NCBI GenBank assembly: GCA_907163375.1
Contig: CAJQUW010003048.1
Span: forward strand, 32,647 to 96,646
DNA length: 64,000 nt
From: Prostheceraeus crozeri
Lineage: Eukaryota > Platyhelminthes > Polycladida > Euryleptidae
Direction of reading: 5' to 3'
The position numbers and the translations under genes are program-made. The notes beneath the pieces were generated by a model. It was given only the letters and a program-made list of their open reading frames with translations. It was not told where the DNA came from and searched no databases. Positions 10,331 to 21,128 of this stretch are shown one piece after another (position 1 is the stretch's first letter; every line of letters begins with the position of its first letter).

Positions 10331-12760
10331 TTGATGTCTGATGTAAGTGTGCAAATTATAGATTGTGTAGACTCTTCACAAATGTCTTTTGATGAAGCTA
10401 AGCGTGAGCTTGATGTAAAGGAAGACTTTTATATTAAAACTTTGAATACCGTGTATCCTTTGGGTTTGAATGATAGACTACTTGGCCAAGGACGTGTTTC
10501 TAATGATACTGTAAATAATACGCCTTTTTATTCGTCACCCATTCCGCGAAAGAGAAGAAGTCATGGTAGAAGACGATCTGGGAGAAAAGTTCGGACATCT
10601 TATCCTGATAGCACTGTTGTTTTTGATTCTTTGCGCTGTTTTTTCGATAAGTGCGATTTTATTGATTTTTATTGTTATTTACGAAAGCCTTCAAGAAGTG
10701 TTTTGCGCAATTTGCTCCAGAACTTGTCTAGTGTCGCAGGTGACTTGCGTATTGTTTTGTCAGCTTTTTTAACTCATGTATTGAATGATAATAGTAATAA
10801 CGGTATCGACAAGGATCGTGAAAGGGCTGTAATTGTTGTTTTGTATGACTGTAGGAATATCGAGTATTTGAATATTCCGTCTGTTTTTGGCAATAAAAGA
10901 ATTCGCCGTCTTTTGCCTGACAAGGTCCAAAGTGCACATCCTCCTAGAATATTTTACAAGCTTGTGAAACCGATATCGTTGCGTATTTGCAATTACAGTA
11001 GATTGTTATCGAGTTTGTCGTTGTCCGACATATCTAATATTTCAACTTCTGCTTGTATTTGTTCTAGTAAACCCGATTTTATTTACGCTCCTTTCGGTCA
11101 TATTGTTACTGGTGATTTGAATGTGATAGATGATGTTCATCTTAGGAATGTCATGGCACGGGGTGTTAAATTTCGTATTCCTCAATTTTTGCCATGGAAT
11201 AAGGTTAAAGCTGACTTGGTGACTTGTGTTAAGACCCACGCTGATAAAATGTCCAAAGTGTTCAAGATTGATCGTGATCGTTTCGATGATTGGGAGGGTG
11301 AAACAATAGACCTCATTTGTAAACGTATAAAAAGACTAAAGTATTGTGAAAATGTATTCGAAAGAAAGTTTACGTCTATTAGATCACTTGATGAGAGCAT
11401 TAAATGTATGCATGATCATTTTGTCATAGTGCCCGTCGATAAAGCGGCTAATAATTTTGCTGTTATATGTAAGAAATTGTATATCAACATCATGTTGGAA
11501 GAACTAGGTTTTGATTTAAACAGTTTGGTACCTGTCGGCAATGCAACTTATTCTGTTTCTTCGGAAGGTAGCAGTGAAATTGTTGACCGTCACTGTTCAC
11601 TTGTTAAGTCATTTGGTATAAACTGTTCGGATGATTGTAAAAAGTTGCCTAAATTGTTTTGTATTCCGAAGTTTCATAAGTCACCATATAAGTTTAGATT
11701 TATTGCTGGAGCGCGCAAGTGTACGAGTACACAATTGTCAGTTGTTCTTAATAAGGGTCTTTCCTTAATAAGAGACTTTTTTAAACTTTATTGTGAAGCA
11801 ATACAGAAGAATAGTGGCTTCCGATGTTTTTGGAGCATTAAGTCTACTGAAGAATTTTTGAACGTTGCAAATAATAAAAATAATGTCTTTTCAATTCAAG
11901 TATTCGATTTTTCTACATTGTACACTAACCTCAATCATGAAGACATATGTGCACATTTGTTAAGCTTGCTGGAGCTAGTTTTTTACTCCACGTCGAGAAA
12001 ATTTCTTTGTGTTGGTTTTAATAAAACTTTTTTCGCTGGTAAAACGTACAAAGGTTATCACTGTTTTAGTTTGGAAATGTTGAAGTCCGCAATTAAGTTT
12101 GTTATTTCGGAAGTTTTCGTTGTTTTTGGTGGCTTGGCATTCAAGCAGGTTAGGGGCATTCCTATGGGGGGAAATTGCAGCCCTATGTTAGCTGATTTGT
12201 TTTTGTACCACTGTGAATTCGTTTTTATGAAATCGTTAGTGTCGAACAAGAAATTCGGATTAGCTAGATTGATGTCTTGCACCACACGTTACATCGATGA
12301 TATATGTCTTTTCAATTATAAACATTTTGACACTTTGGTGACTAAGATTTATCCCGCGGATTTGAAGGCTGAGAGAAATGGGACGGATAACACCTCAGTA
12401 GAATATCTCGATGTCAAGCTTAATATTTGTAGTGATGGTTTACATACATCAGTTTTTCATAAGGTTGAGCAATTTTGTTTTGATGTTATTGTTTTCACTT
12501 TTCCCGACAGTCTTCTTCCTCTTCATATGGGTGCGAATGTCTTTGCCAGTCAAGTTCTTCGTTACCTTAGGATATGTTCTCATCTGCCGTATGCCATTGT
12601 TAAAGCTAAAAGCATGTTTAAAGTTTTTGTGAAACGCGGATATGAAGCCTGCAAGTTAATCAAATGTATGGAGAGACTGTTGAAAAAGCATTTTTTAGTT
12701 TTGTTTAAATTTGGTTTGCAGTCAGCCAGAGAATTTTGTATTTTGTGTGGCTTCATTTAA
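10331..12760 (+). pseudogene. Naiad reverse transcriptase lacking endonuclease (809 codons)
   Basis: The ORF is open through the whole reverse-transcriptase part, but its apparent start codons at 10331 and 10334 come from flanking DNA. Sequence equivalent to residues 1-121 of the intact copy (zinc finger and GIY-YIG core) is missing. RT motifs are present: FDFSTLYTN (motif A), GIPMGGNCSP (motif B), YIDD (motif C). Compared with the downstream copy it differs by Pro/Leu, Cys/Arg, Tyr/Asn and Ala/Pro at single positions. Without endonuclease and 5' region it is probably inert, serving as the upstream pseudo-LTR. Confidence 0.85.
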
Positions 12761-13109
12761 GAGTGTTATCATTGTTAAGTCATGTGTGGGGTCCGCCTTT
12801 TTGGCGGGGGTCCGCCAGCTAGGGTTTGAGCGTACAAAATGTTAAAGGACCCGAAACGCGACCTAGCTGGTCATTTTGCTGATGAACCCCTTCTATGTTT
12901 ATTCTTTTCTGGTATGTCTTGTATAAAGATTGTAAATATGTTTTATTGTTCGGTACGCCATCTAAGTATTATTTCTTTTATATTACCCGATGACCGGCGT
13001 GAACGCTTTCAACAGCCCTTTTCAGGGCTACACTTATTAAGCATATATTAACTTTTTATTGTATATTATTGTTCATTCGAAGTGCACTAACCTGACTTTT
13101 CCCATAATT
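10337..13109 (+). mobile_element. Naiad Penelope-like element, 5'-truncated upstream copy
   Basis: This copy matches 13692-16464 almost base for base (I count four substitutions in the coding part) but lacks the first ~580 bp, including the 5' UTR and endonuclease. It ends ...CCCATAATT at 13109 and is followed directly by the start of the full copy. A truncated copy upstream and in the same orientation as a complete copy is the pseudo-LTR arrangement described for Penelope-like elements. Confidence 0.9.
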
Positions 13110-16100
13110 GTGCATTAACAACTGGTCTTCAGATGATTGGTGGAGTCGTGCTATTCCCCGCTACTGGTCCTTGTTGTTCAGCCTTGCTGGCTTTGTCTGA
13201 CCTGTGTACTTTTCTTATTCATTATATGTTTAGTTGTTTAGGCGTAAGCCATCGCGTAGATAGCAGGGCTTCCAAGTCCAACCTCTGTAAGTTGTCTCTG
13301 CTTTTATGGGGCTCTGGCACTCAAATGTATGGAAATTATGTCTGCTAAAGTGTTTTCGTTTAGTGCGAATAGGTGGATAGCGCCACCTAATGTTAGCAAT
13401 ACAAGTTTGTGCAATAGCAATAAGTGTTTGTGCTGTAAGTCACTGGAATGTGATAATTGTTTTAATTCTTTTAGTACCGGTCGCAAGTTTGTATTTGATA
13501 AAGCGGGTAATTTTAATTGTAAGACAAAGTTCGCAATTTATTTAATTACGTGTATGAAATGTGGCGTACAGTATGTTGGTCAGACCAGGCAAGAGTTACA
13601 TAGTCGTCTGAATGGGCATCGGCATTCAATCTGTAAAGATAAATTGTCAACCTTCCTTTGTAAACATTTCAACAGCAACGGCCATTCTTTTTCTGATGTA
13701 AGTGTGCAAATTATAGATTGTGTAGACTCTTCACAAATGTCTTTTGATGAAGCTAAGCGTGAGCTTGATGTAAAGGAAGACTTTTATATTAAAACTTTGA
13801 ATACCGTGTATCCTTTGGGTTTGAATGATAGACTACTTGGCCAAGGACGTGTTTCTAATGATACTGTAAATAATACGCCTTTTTATTCGTCACCCATTCC
13901 GCGAAAGAGAAGAAGTCATGGTAGAAGACGATCTGGGAGAAAAGTTCGGACATCTTATCCTGATAGCACTGTTGTTTTTGATTCTTTGCGCTGTTTTTTC
14001 GATAAGTGCGATTTTATTGATTTTTATTGTTATTTACGAAAGCTTTCAAGAAGTGTTTTGCGCAATTTGCTCCAGAACTTGTCTAGTGTCGCAGGTGACT
14101 TGCGTATTGTTTTGTCAGCTTTTTTAACTCATGTATTGAATGATAATAGTAATAACGGTATCGACAAGGATCGTGAAAGGGCTGTAATTGTTGTTTTGTA
14201 TGACTGTAGGAATATCGAGTATTTGAATATTCCGTCTGTTTTTGGCAATAAAAGAATTCGCCGTCTTTTGCCTGACAAGGTCCAAAGTGCACATCCTCCT
14301 AGAATATTTTACAAGCTTGTGAAACCGATATCGTTGCGTATTTGCAATTACAGTAGATTGTTATCGAGTTTGTCGTTGTCCGACATATCTAATATTTCAA
14401 CTTCTGCTTGTATTTGTTCTAGTAAACCCGATTTTATTTACGCTCCTTTCGGTCATATTGTTACTGGTGATTTGAATGTGATAGATGATGTTCATCTTAG
14501 GAATGTCATGGCACGGGGTGTTAAATTTCGTATTCCTCAATTTTTGCCATGGAATAAGGTTAAAGCTGACTTGGTGACTTGTGTTAAGACCCACGCTGAT
14601 AAAATGTCCAAAGTGTTCAAGATTGATCGTGATCGTTTCGATGATTGGGAGGGTGAAACAATAGACCTCATTTGTAAACGTATAAAAAGACTAAAGTATT
14701 GTGAAAATGTATTCGAAAGAAAGTTTACGTCTATTAGATCACTTGATGAGAGCATTAAACGTATGCATGATCATTTTGTCATAGTGCCCGTCGATAAAGC
14801 GGCTAATAATTTTGCTGTTATATGTAAGAAATTGTATATCAACATCATGTTGGAAGAACTAGGTTTTGATTTAAACAGTTTGGTACCTGTCGGCAATGCA
14901 ACTTATTCTGTTTCTTCGGAAGGTAGCAGTGAAATTGTTGACCGTCACTGTTCACTTGTTAAGTCATTTGGTATAAACTGTTCGGATGATTGTAAAAAGT
15001 TGCCTAAATTGTTTTGTATTCCGAAGTTTCATAAGTCACCATATAAGTTTAGATTTATTGCTGGAGCGCGCAAGTGTACGAGTACACAATTGTCAGTTGT
15101 TCTTAATAAGGGTCTTTCCTTAATAAGAGACTTTTTTAAACTTTATTGTGAAGCAATACAGAAGAATAGTGGCTTCCGATGTTTTTGGAGCATTAAGTCT
15201 ACTGAAGAATTTTTGAACGTTGCAAATAATAAAAATAATGTCTTTTCAATTCAAGTATTCGATTTTTCTACATTGTACACTAACCTCAATCATGAAGACA
15301 TATGTGCACATTTGTTAAGCTTGCTGGAGCTAGTTTTTAACTCCACGTCGAGAAAATTTCTTTGTGTTGGTTTTAATAAAACTTTTTTCGCTGGTAAAAC
15401 GTACAAAGGTTATCACTGTTTTAGTTTGGAAATGTTGAAGTCCGCAATTAAGTTTGTTATTTCGGAAGTTTTCGTTGTTTTTGGTGGCTTGGCATTCAAG
15501 CAGGTTAGGGGCATTCCTATGGGGGGAAATTGCAGCCCTATGTTAGCTGATTTGTTTTTGTACCACTGTGAATTCGTTTTTATGAAATCGTTAGTGTCGA
15601 ACAAGAAATTCGGATTACCTAGATTGATGTCTTGCACCACACGTTACATCGATGATATATGTCTTTTCAATTATAAACATTTTGACACTTTGGTGACTAA
15701 GATTTATCCCGCGGATTTGAAGGCTGAGAGAAATGGGACGGATAACACCTCAGTAGAATATCTCGATGTCAAGCTTAATATTTGTAGTGATGGTTTACAT
15801 ACATCAGTTTTTCATAAGGTTGAGCAATTTTGTTTTGATGTTATTGTTTTCACTTTTCCCGACAGTCTTCTTCCTCTTCATATGGGTGCGAATGTCTTTG
15901 CCAGTCAAGTTCTTCGTTACCTTAGGATATGTTCTCATCTGCCGTATGCCATTGTTAAAGCTAAAAGCATGTTTAAAGTTTTTGTGAAACGCGGATATGA
16001 AGCCTGCAAGTTAATCAAATGTATGGAGAGACTGTTGAAAAAGCATTTTTTAGTTTTGTTTAAATTTGGTTTGCAGTCAGCCAGAGAATTTTGTATTTTG

Positions 16101-16464
16101 TGTGGCTTCATTTAAGAGTGTTATCATTGTTAAGTCATGTGTGGGGTCCGCCTTTTTGGCGGGGGTCCGCCAGCTAGGGTTTGAGCGTACAAAATGTTAA
16201 AGGACCCGAAACGCGACCTAGCTGGTCATTTTGCTGATGAACCCCTTCTATGTTTATTCTTTTCTGGTATGTCTTGTATAAAGATTGTAAATATGTTTTA
16301 TTGTTCGGTACGCCATCTAAGTATTATTTCTTTTATATTACCCGATGACCGGCGTGAACGCTTTCAACAGCCCTTTTCAGGGCTACACTTATTAAGCATA
16401 TATTAACTTTTTATTGTATATTATTGTTCATTCGAAGTGCACTAACCTGACTTTTCCCATAATT
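13110..16464 (+). mobile_element. Naiad Penelope-like element, apparently full-length
   Basis: It starts immediately after copy 1, has a ~219-bp leader, one long ORF (13329-16115) and a ~350-bp 3' UTR ending CCCATAATT at 16464, where a hairpin MITE begins. The 3' UTR holds a 9-bp stem, CCAGCTAGG with CCTAGCTGG (about 12815 and 12863 in copy 1, repeated here). The Naiad group is described (Craig, Arkhipova and colleagues) as having an N-terminal GIY-YIG, a CxC linker motif, pseudo-LTRs and no canonical hammerhead. All of this fits. I cannot exclude small additional terminal bases. Confidence 0.88.
13329..16115 (+). CDS. Naiad PLE polyprotein: GIY-YIG endonuclease plus reverse transcriptase
   Basis: The 928-residue ORF encodes the retrotransposition enzyme of a Penelope-like element, expected to nick target DNA and prime cDNA synthesis there. 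Order of domains: Cys-rich segment (residues 28-44, CNSNKCLCC...CDNC); GIY-YIG endonuclease about 66-165, seen as IYLITC then QYVGQTR and RLNGHRH; basic stretch PRKRRSHGRRRSGRK (191-205); linker with CxC (CIC, 361-363) and YAPFGHIVTGDL; RT about 480-800 with FDFSTLYTN (D645), GIPMGGNCSP (728-737) and YIDD (773-776); then a thumb-like tail. The region between the fingers and motif A is long enough to hold the insertion-in-fingers domain known in this clade. The frame is open upstream back to a TAG at 13257, and 13329 is its first ATG. No in-frame TGA is present, so it is not one of the known selenocysteine-containing Naiads. All catalytic motifs are intact, so it is possibly active. Confidence 0.92.
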   Translation: MEIMSAKVFSFSANRWIAPPNVSNTSLCNSNKCLCCKSLECDNCFNSFSTGRKFVFDKAGNFNCKTKFAIYLITCMKCGVQYVGQTRQELHSRLNGHRHSICKDKLSTFLCKHFNSNGHSFSDVSVQIIDCVDSSQMSFDEAKRELDVKEDFYIKTLNTVYPLGLNDRLLGQGRVSNDTVNNTPFYSSPIPRKRRSHGRRRSGRKVRTSYPDSTVVFDSLRCFFDKCDFIDFYCYLRKLSRSVLRNLLQNLSSVAGDLRIVLSAFLTHVLNDNSNNGIDKDRERAVIVVLYDCRNIEYLNIPSVFGNKRIRRLLPDKVQSAHPPRIFYKLVKPISLRICNYSRLLSSLSLSDISNISTSACICSSKPDFIYAPFGHIVTGDLNVIDDVHLRNVMARGVKFRIPQFLPWNKVKADLVTCVKTHADKMSKVFKIDRDRFDDWEGETIDLICKRIKRLKYCENVFERKFTSIRSLDESIKRMHDHFVIVPVDKAANNFAVICKKLYINIMLEELGFDLNSLVPVGNATYSVSSEGSSEIVDRHCSLVKSFGINCSDDCKKLPKLFCIPKFHKSPYKFRFIAGARKCTSTQLSVVLNKGLSLIRDFFKLYCEAIQKNSGFRCFWSIKSTEEFLNVANNKNNVFSIQVFDFSTLYTNLNHEDICAHLLSLLELVFNSTSRKFLCVGFNKTFFAGKTYKGYHCFSLEMLKSAIKFVISEVFVVFGGLAFKQVRGIPMGGNCSPMLADLFLYHCEFVFMKSLVSNKKFGLPRLMSCTTRYIDDICLFNYKHFDTLVTKIYPADLKAERNGTDNTSVEYLDVKLNICSDGLHTSVFHKVEQFCFDVIVFTFPDSLLPLHMGANVFASQVLRYLRICSHLPYAIVKAKSMFKVFVKRGYEACKLIKCMERLLKKHFLVLFKFGLQSAREFCILCGFI

Positions 16465-16465
16465 T

Positions 16466-16574
16466 GACTATTGTATCGCTATGACACCAGTAATGCTGCC
16501 ATTGATATCGTCTCATGCGCTACGCGCACTCGTCGATATGGCAGCATTACTGCTGTCATACCGATACAATAGTC
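16466..16574. repeat. Hairpin MITE abutting the Naiad 3' end
   Basis: A 109-bp near-perfect inverted repeat. The ends are GACTATTGTATCG and CGATACAATAGTC, the inner block CAGTAATGCTGCCAT is mirrored as ATGGCAGCATTACTG, and a ~20-bp loop contains GCGCTACGCGC. It begins within two bases of the last Naiad base, so the retroelement either integrated at the hairpin edge or carries it. Confidence 0.85.
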
Positions 16575-16884
16575 TTATATTGTGAACACAACGATTTATG
16601 GTACAACTTGTTAAACTATTGTTAAATCATTGAATTTATCGAACAACTTATAGAATATTTCATATATTTATGATCCAAGTAAACAATGTGTGGATTACAG
16701 CTAGGATATTAAGTTTGTTAGGAATAATTCATGCTATTGAAATGTAAGTTGCTACGACAGCTGTGACAACAAGCTGAAAATCTGTTGAAAGAAATACAAC
16801 AACGCCTCACAGAGAAATGACCTTACACATTCGTAAGCGCAGATATTTGATATGAGTTGTCTTAAGCGTCTTAGATGACATTTT

Positions 16885-17180
16885 ATCAACAATAATCCTC
16901 AATGCGCATGCAGTTTCGATTATATTAAATGAACTCCAGTTCAGACCAAACACCAAAAGTGAGATATGCAAATCTTCACAGTTTGAAAAAATTAACACGG
17001 AATTGACTGATCATGACAGCAATGCACAATTCAACGTAGCAAAGTGCGTCAAGGTAACAAGGATGAATGATATTCCACAAATCCTCCGTGTCATGACAGC
17101 CTTGGAGAAGTAATGTTCGTTGAATTAGCAATTCGATGGTTTGCTATTACTTTGATGTTCAGCCTTATTAATAAAGGTAT
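16885..17180 (+). repeat. CATAGAGTA-family MITE, left part of a split copy
   Basis: Shares runs with 45240-45460 and 52000-52150, including CAGTTTCGATT, AGTGAGATATGCAAATC and TCCGTGTCATGACAGCC. The sequence stops at the Tc1 insertion site (TA at 17181) and resumes at about 20020. It is the most diverged copy of this family in the window, so it is old. Confidence 0.6.
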
Positions 17181-17182
17181 TA

Positions 17183-18838
17183 CAGATTGTTTCATAAAAA
17201 ATGGATCACCCTTAAACATCGCCTTAACTTCAACTTTGTCTAACTCCGCCAAACTTGAACGAATTTCTCTGAAATTTGGAAGATATGACAGTTGTGCTTA
17301 CTAATATCATTGTTGGAAATTTCAAGCATGAATATTGAGTTGTCTTCCTGTTATAGATAAAAAAGTAGTAGATAATTTCATCTTCATTTAGCAATGTTAC
17401 ACAAAATCATACCTCACTCTTATAAAATTACATTTGTTTCCTTTGTTATGTAATATGTTGTTCTACAAGCCAAAAGCTATCAAGCAAAACAAAAATAAAG
17501 AAAATTGGTCAATCAGAGCCAGTATAGCACCATTATTCATCAACAATAATGCAACTGCTACATGTGATTAACTGGACTTCATGTTCCATAGCTTCCTAAC
17601 TTCGTTGCGGTGGTGTTGGCAGCACTCCTGATTGCTTTCAGCTAGAAATCTATCTCTTACCGGTTGAAGACAATACAAAGCATAAATGAACAATAACGAG
17701 ATCGCATTCACAAAAGGCAAAGTGTCAGCCTTGCTAGAACTAGGGTTTTCTTTCCGAGCTGCAAGCAAGCGACTAAATGTCCCTTACACAAATGTGCATC
17801 GATGGCATAATGATGATTTTCGACTCTGTCGTAAAGAGGGCTCTGGCCGTCCACGCAAAACATCCAAACGTAGAGACCGCCTAATTTTGAGATTTGTTAA
17901 AGTTGATCCAAGTCTATTGTTAACTGAGATGGCTGCACTGGACTCGTTTATTTCTAAGTCCACTATTTGTAGAAGACTTATTGAGTCGAATTTCAAGAGC
18001 TGTAAGAGGCCCTCTCAGATCGAATTATCAGATCAGCATACAAAAAACGTCTCAGATGGGCAATGAGTCATTGTCACTGGCGAAATCAATGGGATCGGGT
18101 TGTCTGGTCTGATGAGGCATCAGTCCGTCTGAAGGATAGTGATGGTCGATTGAGATTATGGATAAAATCTGATCAGGAAATTCCGAGACATTTACATCGT
18201 CCCCGGGTACAAGGTGGTGCGACTCTACTGATTTGGGCTGGCATTTGGACCAATGGCCGCTCTGAACTTCACATACAGCAAGGAACCATGAATTCTGAAC
18301 ACTATGTGAATGTTTTACGAATGAACATTGGCCAAATGACAGATCAACTTGGTGATCCATCGACTTGGTTATTTATGGATGATAATGCTACATGTTACAG
18401 GAGTAGTAGAGTCAACTTATGCAAGTCTCAATTAGGGCTTAGGACATTGTCTTGGCCAGCTCGTTCTCCTGATCTGAATCCCATAGAAAATGTATGGAGT
18501 ATTCTAAAACGTAACGTTCGTCGTTCACTGCTACCTACAGATGGCGTATCACAACTTACGTCACTGTTAAAAAGAGAGTGGAGAAAGTTAGATCAGTCAA
18601 AAATCAACGATATCATCGAATCAATGCCTAGACGAATTGGTAATGTCATTGACAATAAGGGTAGGGCCACAAAATATTAGCTTCTTAAGAACCGTTACTG
18701 TATCATAGCCTATCAGATTATATGAGGACATTTAAAGTATATTAGGTACATGAAATAACATGAAAAATGCTTTCTGTATCATACTTATGTTCTATTTAGT
18801 CAAATTTTAGAATGATCCACTTTTTATGAAACGGACTG
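17183..18838 (+). mobile_element. Tc1-family DNA transposon
   Basis: A 1.66-kb element flanked by TA (17181-17182 and 18839-18840). TIRs: left CAGATTGTTTCATAAAAAAT, right (read on the minus strand) CAGTCCGTTTCATAAAAAGT, followed in both by GGATCA. It holds one transposase gene in the plus direction. It sits inside an older MITE, whose halves continue on both sides. Confidence 0.9.
17686..18680 (+). pseudogene. Tc1 transposase (DD34E) with one frameshift
   Basis: The first frame (17686 on) holds the N-terminal helix-turn-helix pair, with LLELGFSFRAASKRLNVPY and a linker GSGRPRKTSKRRDR as in Tc1 DNA-binding domains. A single-base frameshift near 18005-18030 moves to a second frame that carries ...RWAMSHCHW, the catalytic region and the C-terminus. 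Catalytic residues are visible: D in VVWSDEAS, D in FMDDNATC, E in SPDLNPIENVWS, with 34 residues between the last two. Total ~330 residues, normal for Tc1. Apart from the frameshift everything looks intact, so inactivation seems recent. Confidence 0.88.
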
Positions 18839-18890
18839 TATCTTGAGTGTGATCATGTCACAAACCACATGCCACTGAAAGAGCAAAATG

Positions 18891-20005
18891 TCATAAGGGA
18901 CATCGATGATTACTGTAAGATATCTAAGGGACGTTCAACTCCCAGAGCATGTACAGGACGCCAGTGACTTTGGTAGACCTGATTAATGACAGGATTTTGT
19001 ACATGGATGAAACCGTGAAACAAGTTGTAAACAGTTATCCAGTATTCTAATTAATATGCGTATTCATGCAGGGAATCTGCTGAAAGAAGATTCTGGACCC
19101 AGTCAAGAAGAGACCAAAGAATTGCAAAACTCCCACAGGAATAAGCAACTGTCAATAACAACTGCCAGTAATTGAAATTGTTCACCTAACGGCACGTAGC
19201 ATCAATGGCTATTGGTTTGGATTCTGTACATTTTATACATGCTTTGGAAAGATCGATTCAGTAGTGTTTTTTGGAGAATTGTGACCTCTTTCTGGAAAGT
19301 TTCGATAATCTATTTTCGTTGCTCAAAAGATGATGATTTTACCTGCTACTACAGTCATTGCAGCGATATGTCCCATGCCTTATCCATTGTTATACAAGTA
19401 AAAGACGATCAAAATATAAAGGAACCGATGATGCAATCAGAAACGAACAAAAGCCGACCAAATTGAAACGTCAAAAATTGATAATAATCTGATTGGCATA
19501 ACTACAGAAAAAATAACTAAAAGTTAACAGGCAAGAATCGTTTGAAGTATCCATTCCTTCGGAAGATCCTTCATCAAGATTTTGGTGGAAAAGTGCAACA
19601 AGTGTTGTCTGTCCAAGTGCGCCTCCTCGTAATGAGTGGTTGCCGATATCAATATATTTTGATCTCTTATTAGACATCTCGTGATTATAGAGCATCACCT
19701 ATGTGGCCTCCAAATATAATCAAAACTCCGACGAACAAAAAAATGTGATTATGATGTCAGTGATTCATAAAATGCGAAGATCATATTGAATAAAAAGCAA
19801 ACCAAGCGGTGGTGATTGGTGACTTTCCACGATTTTAAGGTCCTATCGTATTGGGCAATTCAGGAATACGGTTTCCACGGTTTTATCCAGATACAGACTA
19901 CCATTAATAATCAAGTCTACCAAAGTCACTGGCCTCCAGTCCAGTACATCCTCTGGGAGTTGAACGTCCCTTAGATATCTTATATTAATCATAGATTCCC
20001 TGAAT
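18891..20005. repeat. Inverted-repeat element, ~110-bp arms, 0.85-kb interior
   Basis: The arm at 18891-19020 (with GATATCTAAGGGACGTTCAA and CCAGTGACTTTGGTAGAC) is mirrored at 19868-20005. The interior shows no protein domain; ORFs at 19212-19466 and 19471-19698 are unsupported. It lies in the same disrupted MITE as the Tc1 element, 50 bp downstream of it. Probably a non-autonomous foldback element. Confidence 0.65.
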
Positions 20006-20019
20006 GTCATGATCAAAGA

Positions 20020-20470
20020 CAAATATCAGAATTAACTTAAAAAGATGTAAATGGGTACGCATTGCTGTTCAGATACAAGAAATGAAACATAAATTCAGTG
20101 AATCACAAAATCATGCGGATGAAAATTGAATTGTGTCAGTCAAGAAGCACAATAAGATCTCAACTGTTCCATGAAGACCTGCATTGTTACACGGTTCATG
20201 AAAATTCCCTGATGATCATCCTCAATTCCACTTATTAAAATACCTATTAGTAAATGTTTATTCCCTATTTGATATCTAACAAGTTTCATACTATTTATAT
20301 AGATGTGCCAAATCGCTAGTGTATGAAGACAGGAATAATCTGCAAAAATTGAGCTTCTTAAAATAATTCTTCCAAATAAATTTCAGACAGTAGAAACACA
20401 AGCTCCGCAAGAAACTGAATATTTGATGTAAAAATGTTCACCTATACTACATACTGTACTTCTTTTATGT
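20020..20470 (+). repeat. CATAGAGTA-family MITE, right part of the split copy
   Basis: Matches 52240-52640 in order: AATTAACTTAAAAAGATGTA, AGAAGCACAATAAGATCTCA, CTATTAGTAAATGTTTATTC, then a degenerate tail. Together with 16885-17180 it is one older copy interrupted by the Tc1 and inverted-repeat insertions. Confidence 0.6.
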
Positions 20471-21128
20471 CAAGGGAGATCCTCCCAACGAGGCGCATTA
20501 GGAAAGCACCCCAATGGGACAAGCGTTGCGGTTAGAACTCATCGAAATGTGTTGTACCTGAGAGAAACGATGTAAAAATCATATTTTGTGAGCAGGAAGT
20601 ATGTGTGTTTTCATAAATAATATTTGCTGTCATGACGCCGTCATTGAGTTAAAAAGCAAAATTGCGCAAGCCAAATGATCGGCGAAAAATAATTTTAAAT
20701 TATCACAGGCTCTGAAAAAATCTGCTTCAAAAGTGAAATCAAAATCATAAGAATGGTAAACATGATGATGAATGATCAAATGTATATTTACATTAATGAT
20801 TGCAAAATTCAATTTGATATGTACGTACATCCCAAAATAAATGGAATAGTGTTGCAAAGTCTTGAATGTACACGATTATGCACACGACACGAAGCTCGTG
20901 AAACATTTTATTTTCAGTCTGATATTAGCTACTAAAACCAGTAGCTGCTGTAGTGAAGCCGCAACAAATTTAGCTGGTTTGGTATACTAAAGTCTAACCC
21001 CGACGAATGCAGTCACGTGTGTACTGCAGAATTAGAGCAAACTCCTCACCCAAATTATCACTGAGTTATCTCAAATAACTCATTCTTGATTGGATTCTTC
21101 AATTGATGACTTTGTGTCTTACTGTCAC
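20471..21128. other. Intergenic, nothing recognised
   Basis: No domain-bearing ORF and no repeat partner within the window. The small overlapping ORFs at 20630-20935 on both strands look like chance. Confidence 0.45.

Noticed and set aside
10563-12632. Short ORFs in other frames over the Naiad copies
   Set aside because: The same shadows occur at the same offset in both copies and overlap the real RT frame.
12780-12900. Hammerhead ribozyme in the Naiad 3' UTR (GAAAC and CTGATGA words, 9-bp stem CCAGCTAGG)
   Set aside because: The core elements are not in an order that allows the three hammerhead stems, and Naiads are known to lack canonical hammerheads.
13329-16115. Selenocysteine codons as in some Naiads
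   Set aside because: No in-frame TGA occurs before the terminal TAA, and I see no SECIS-like structure that I could support.
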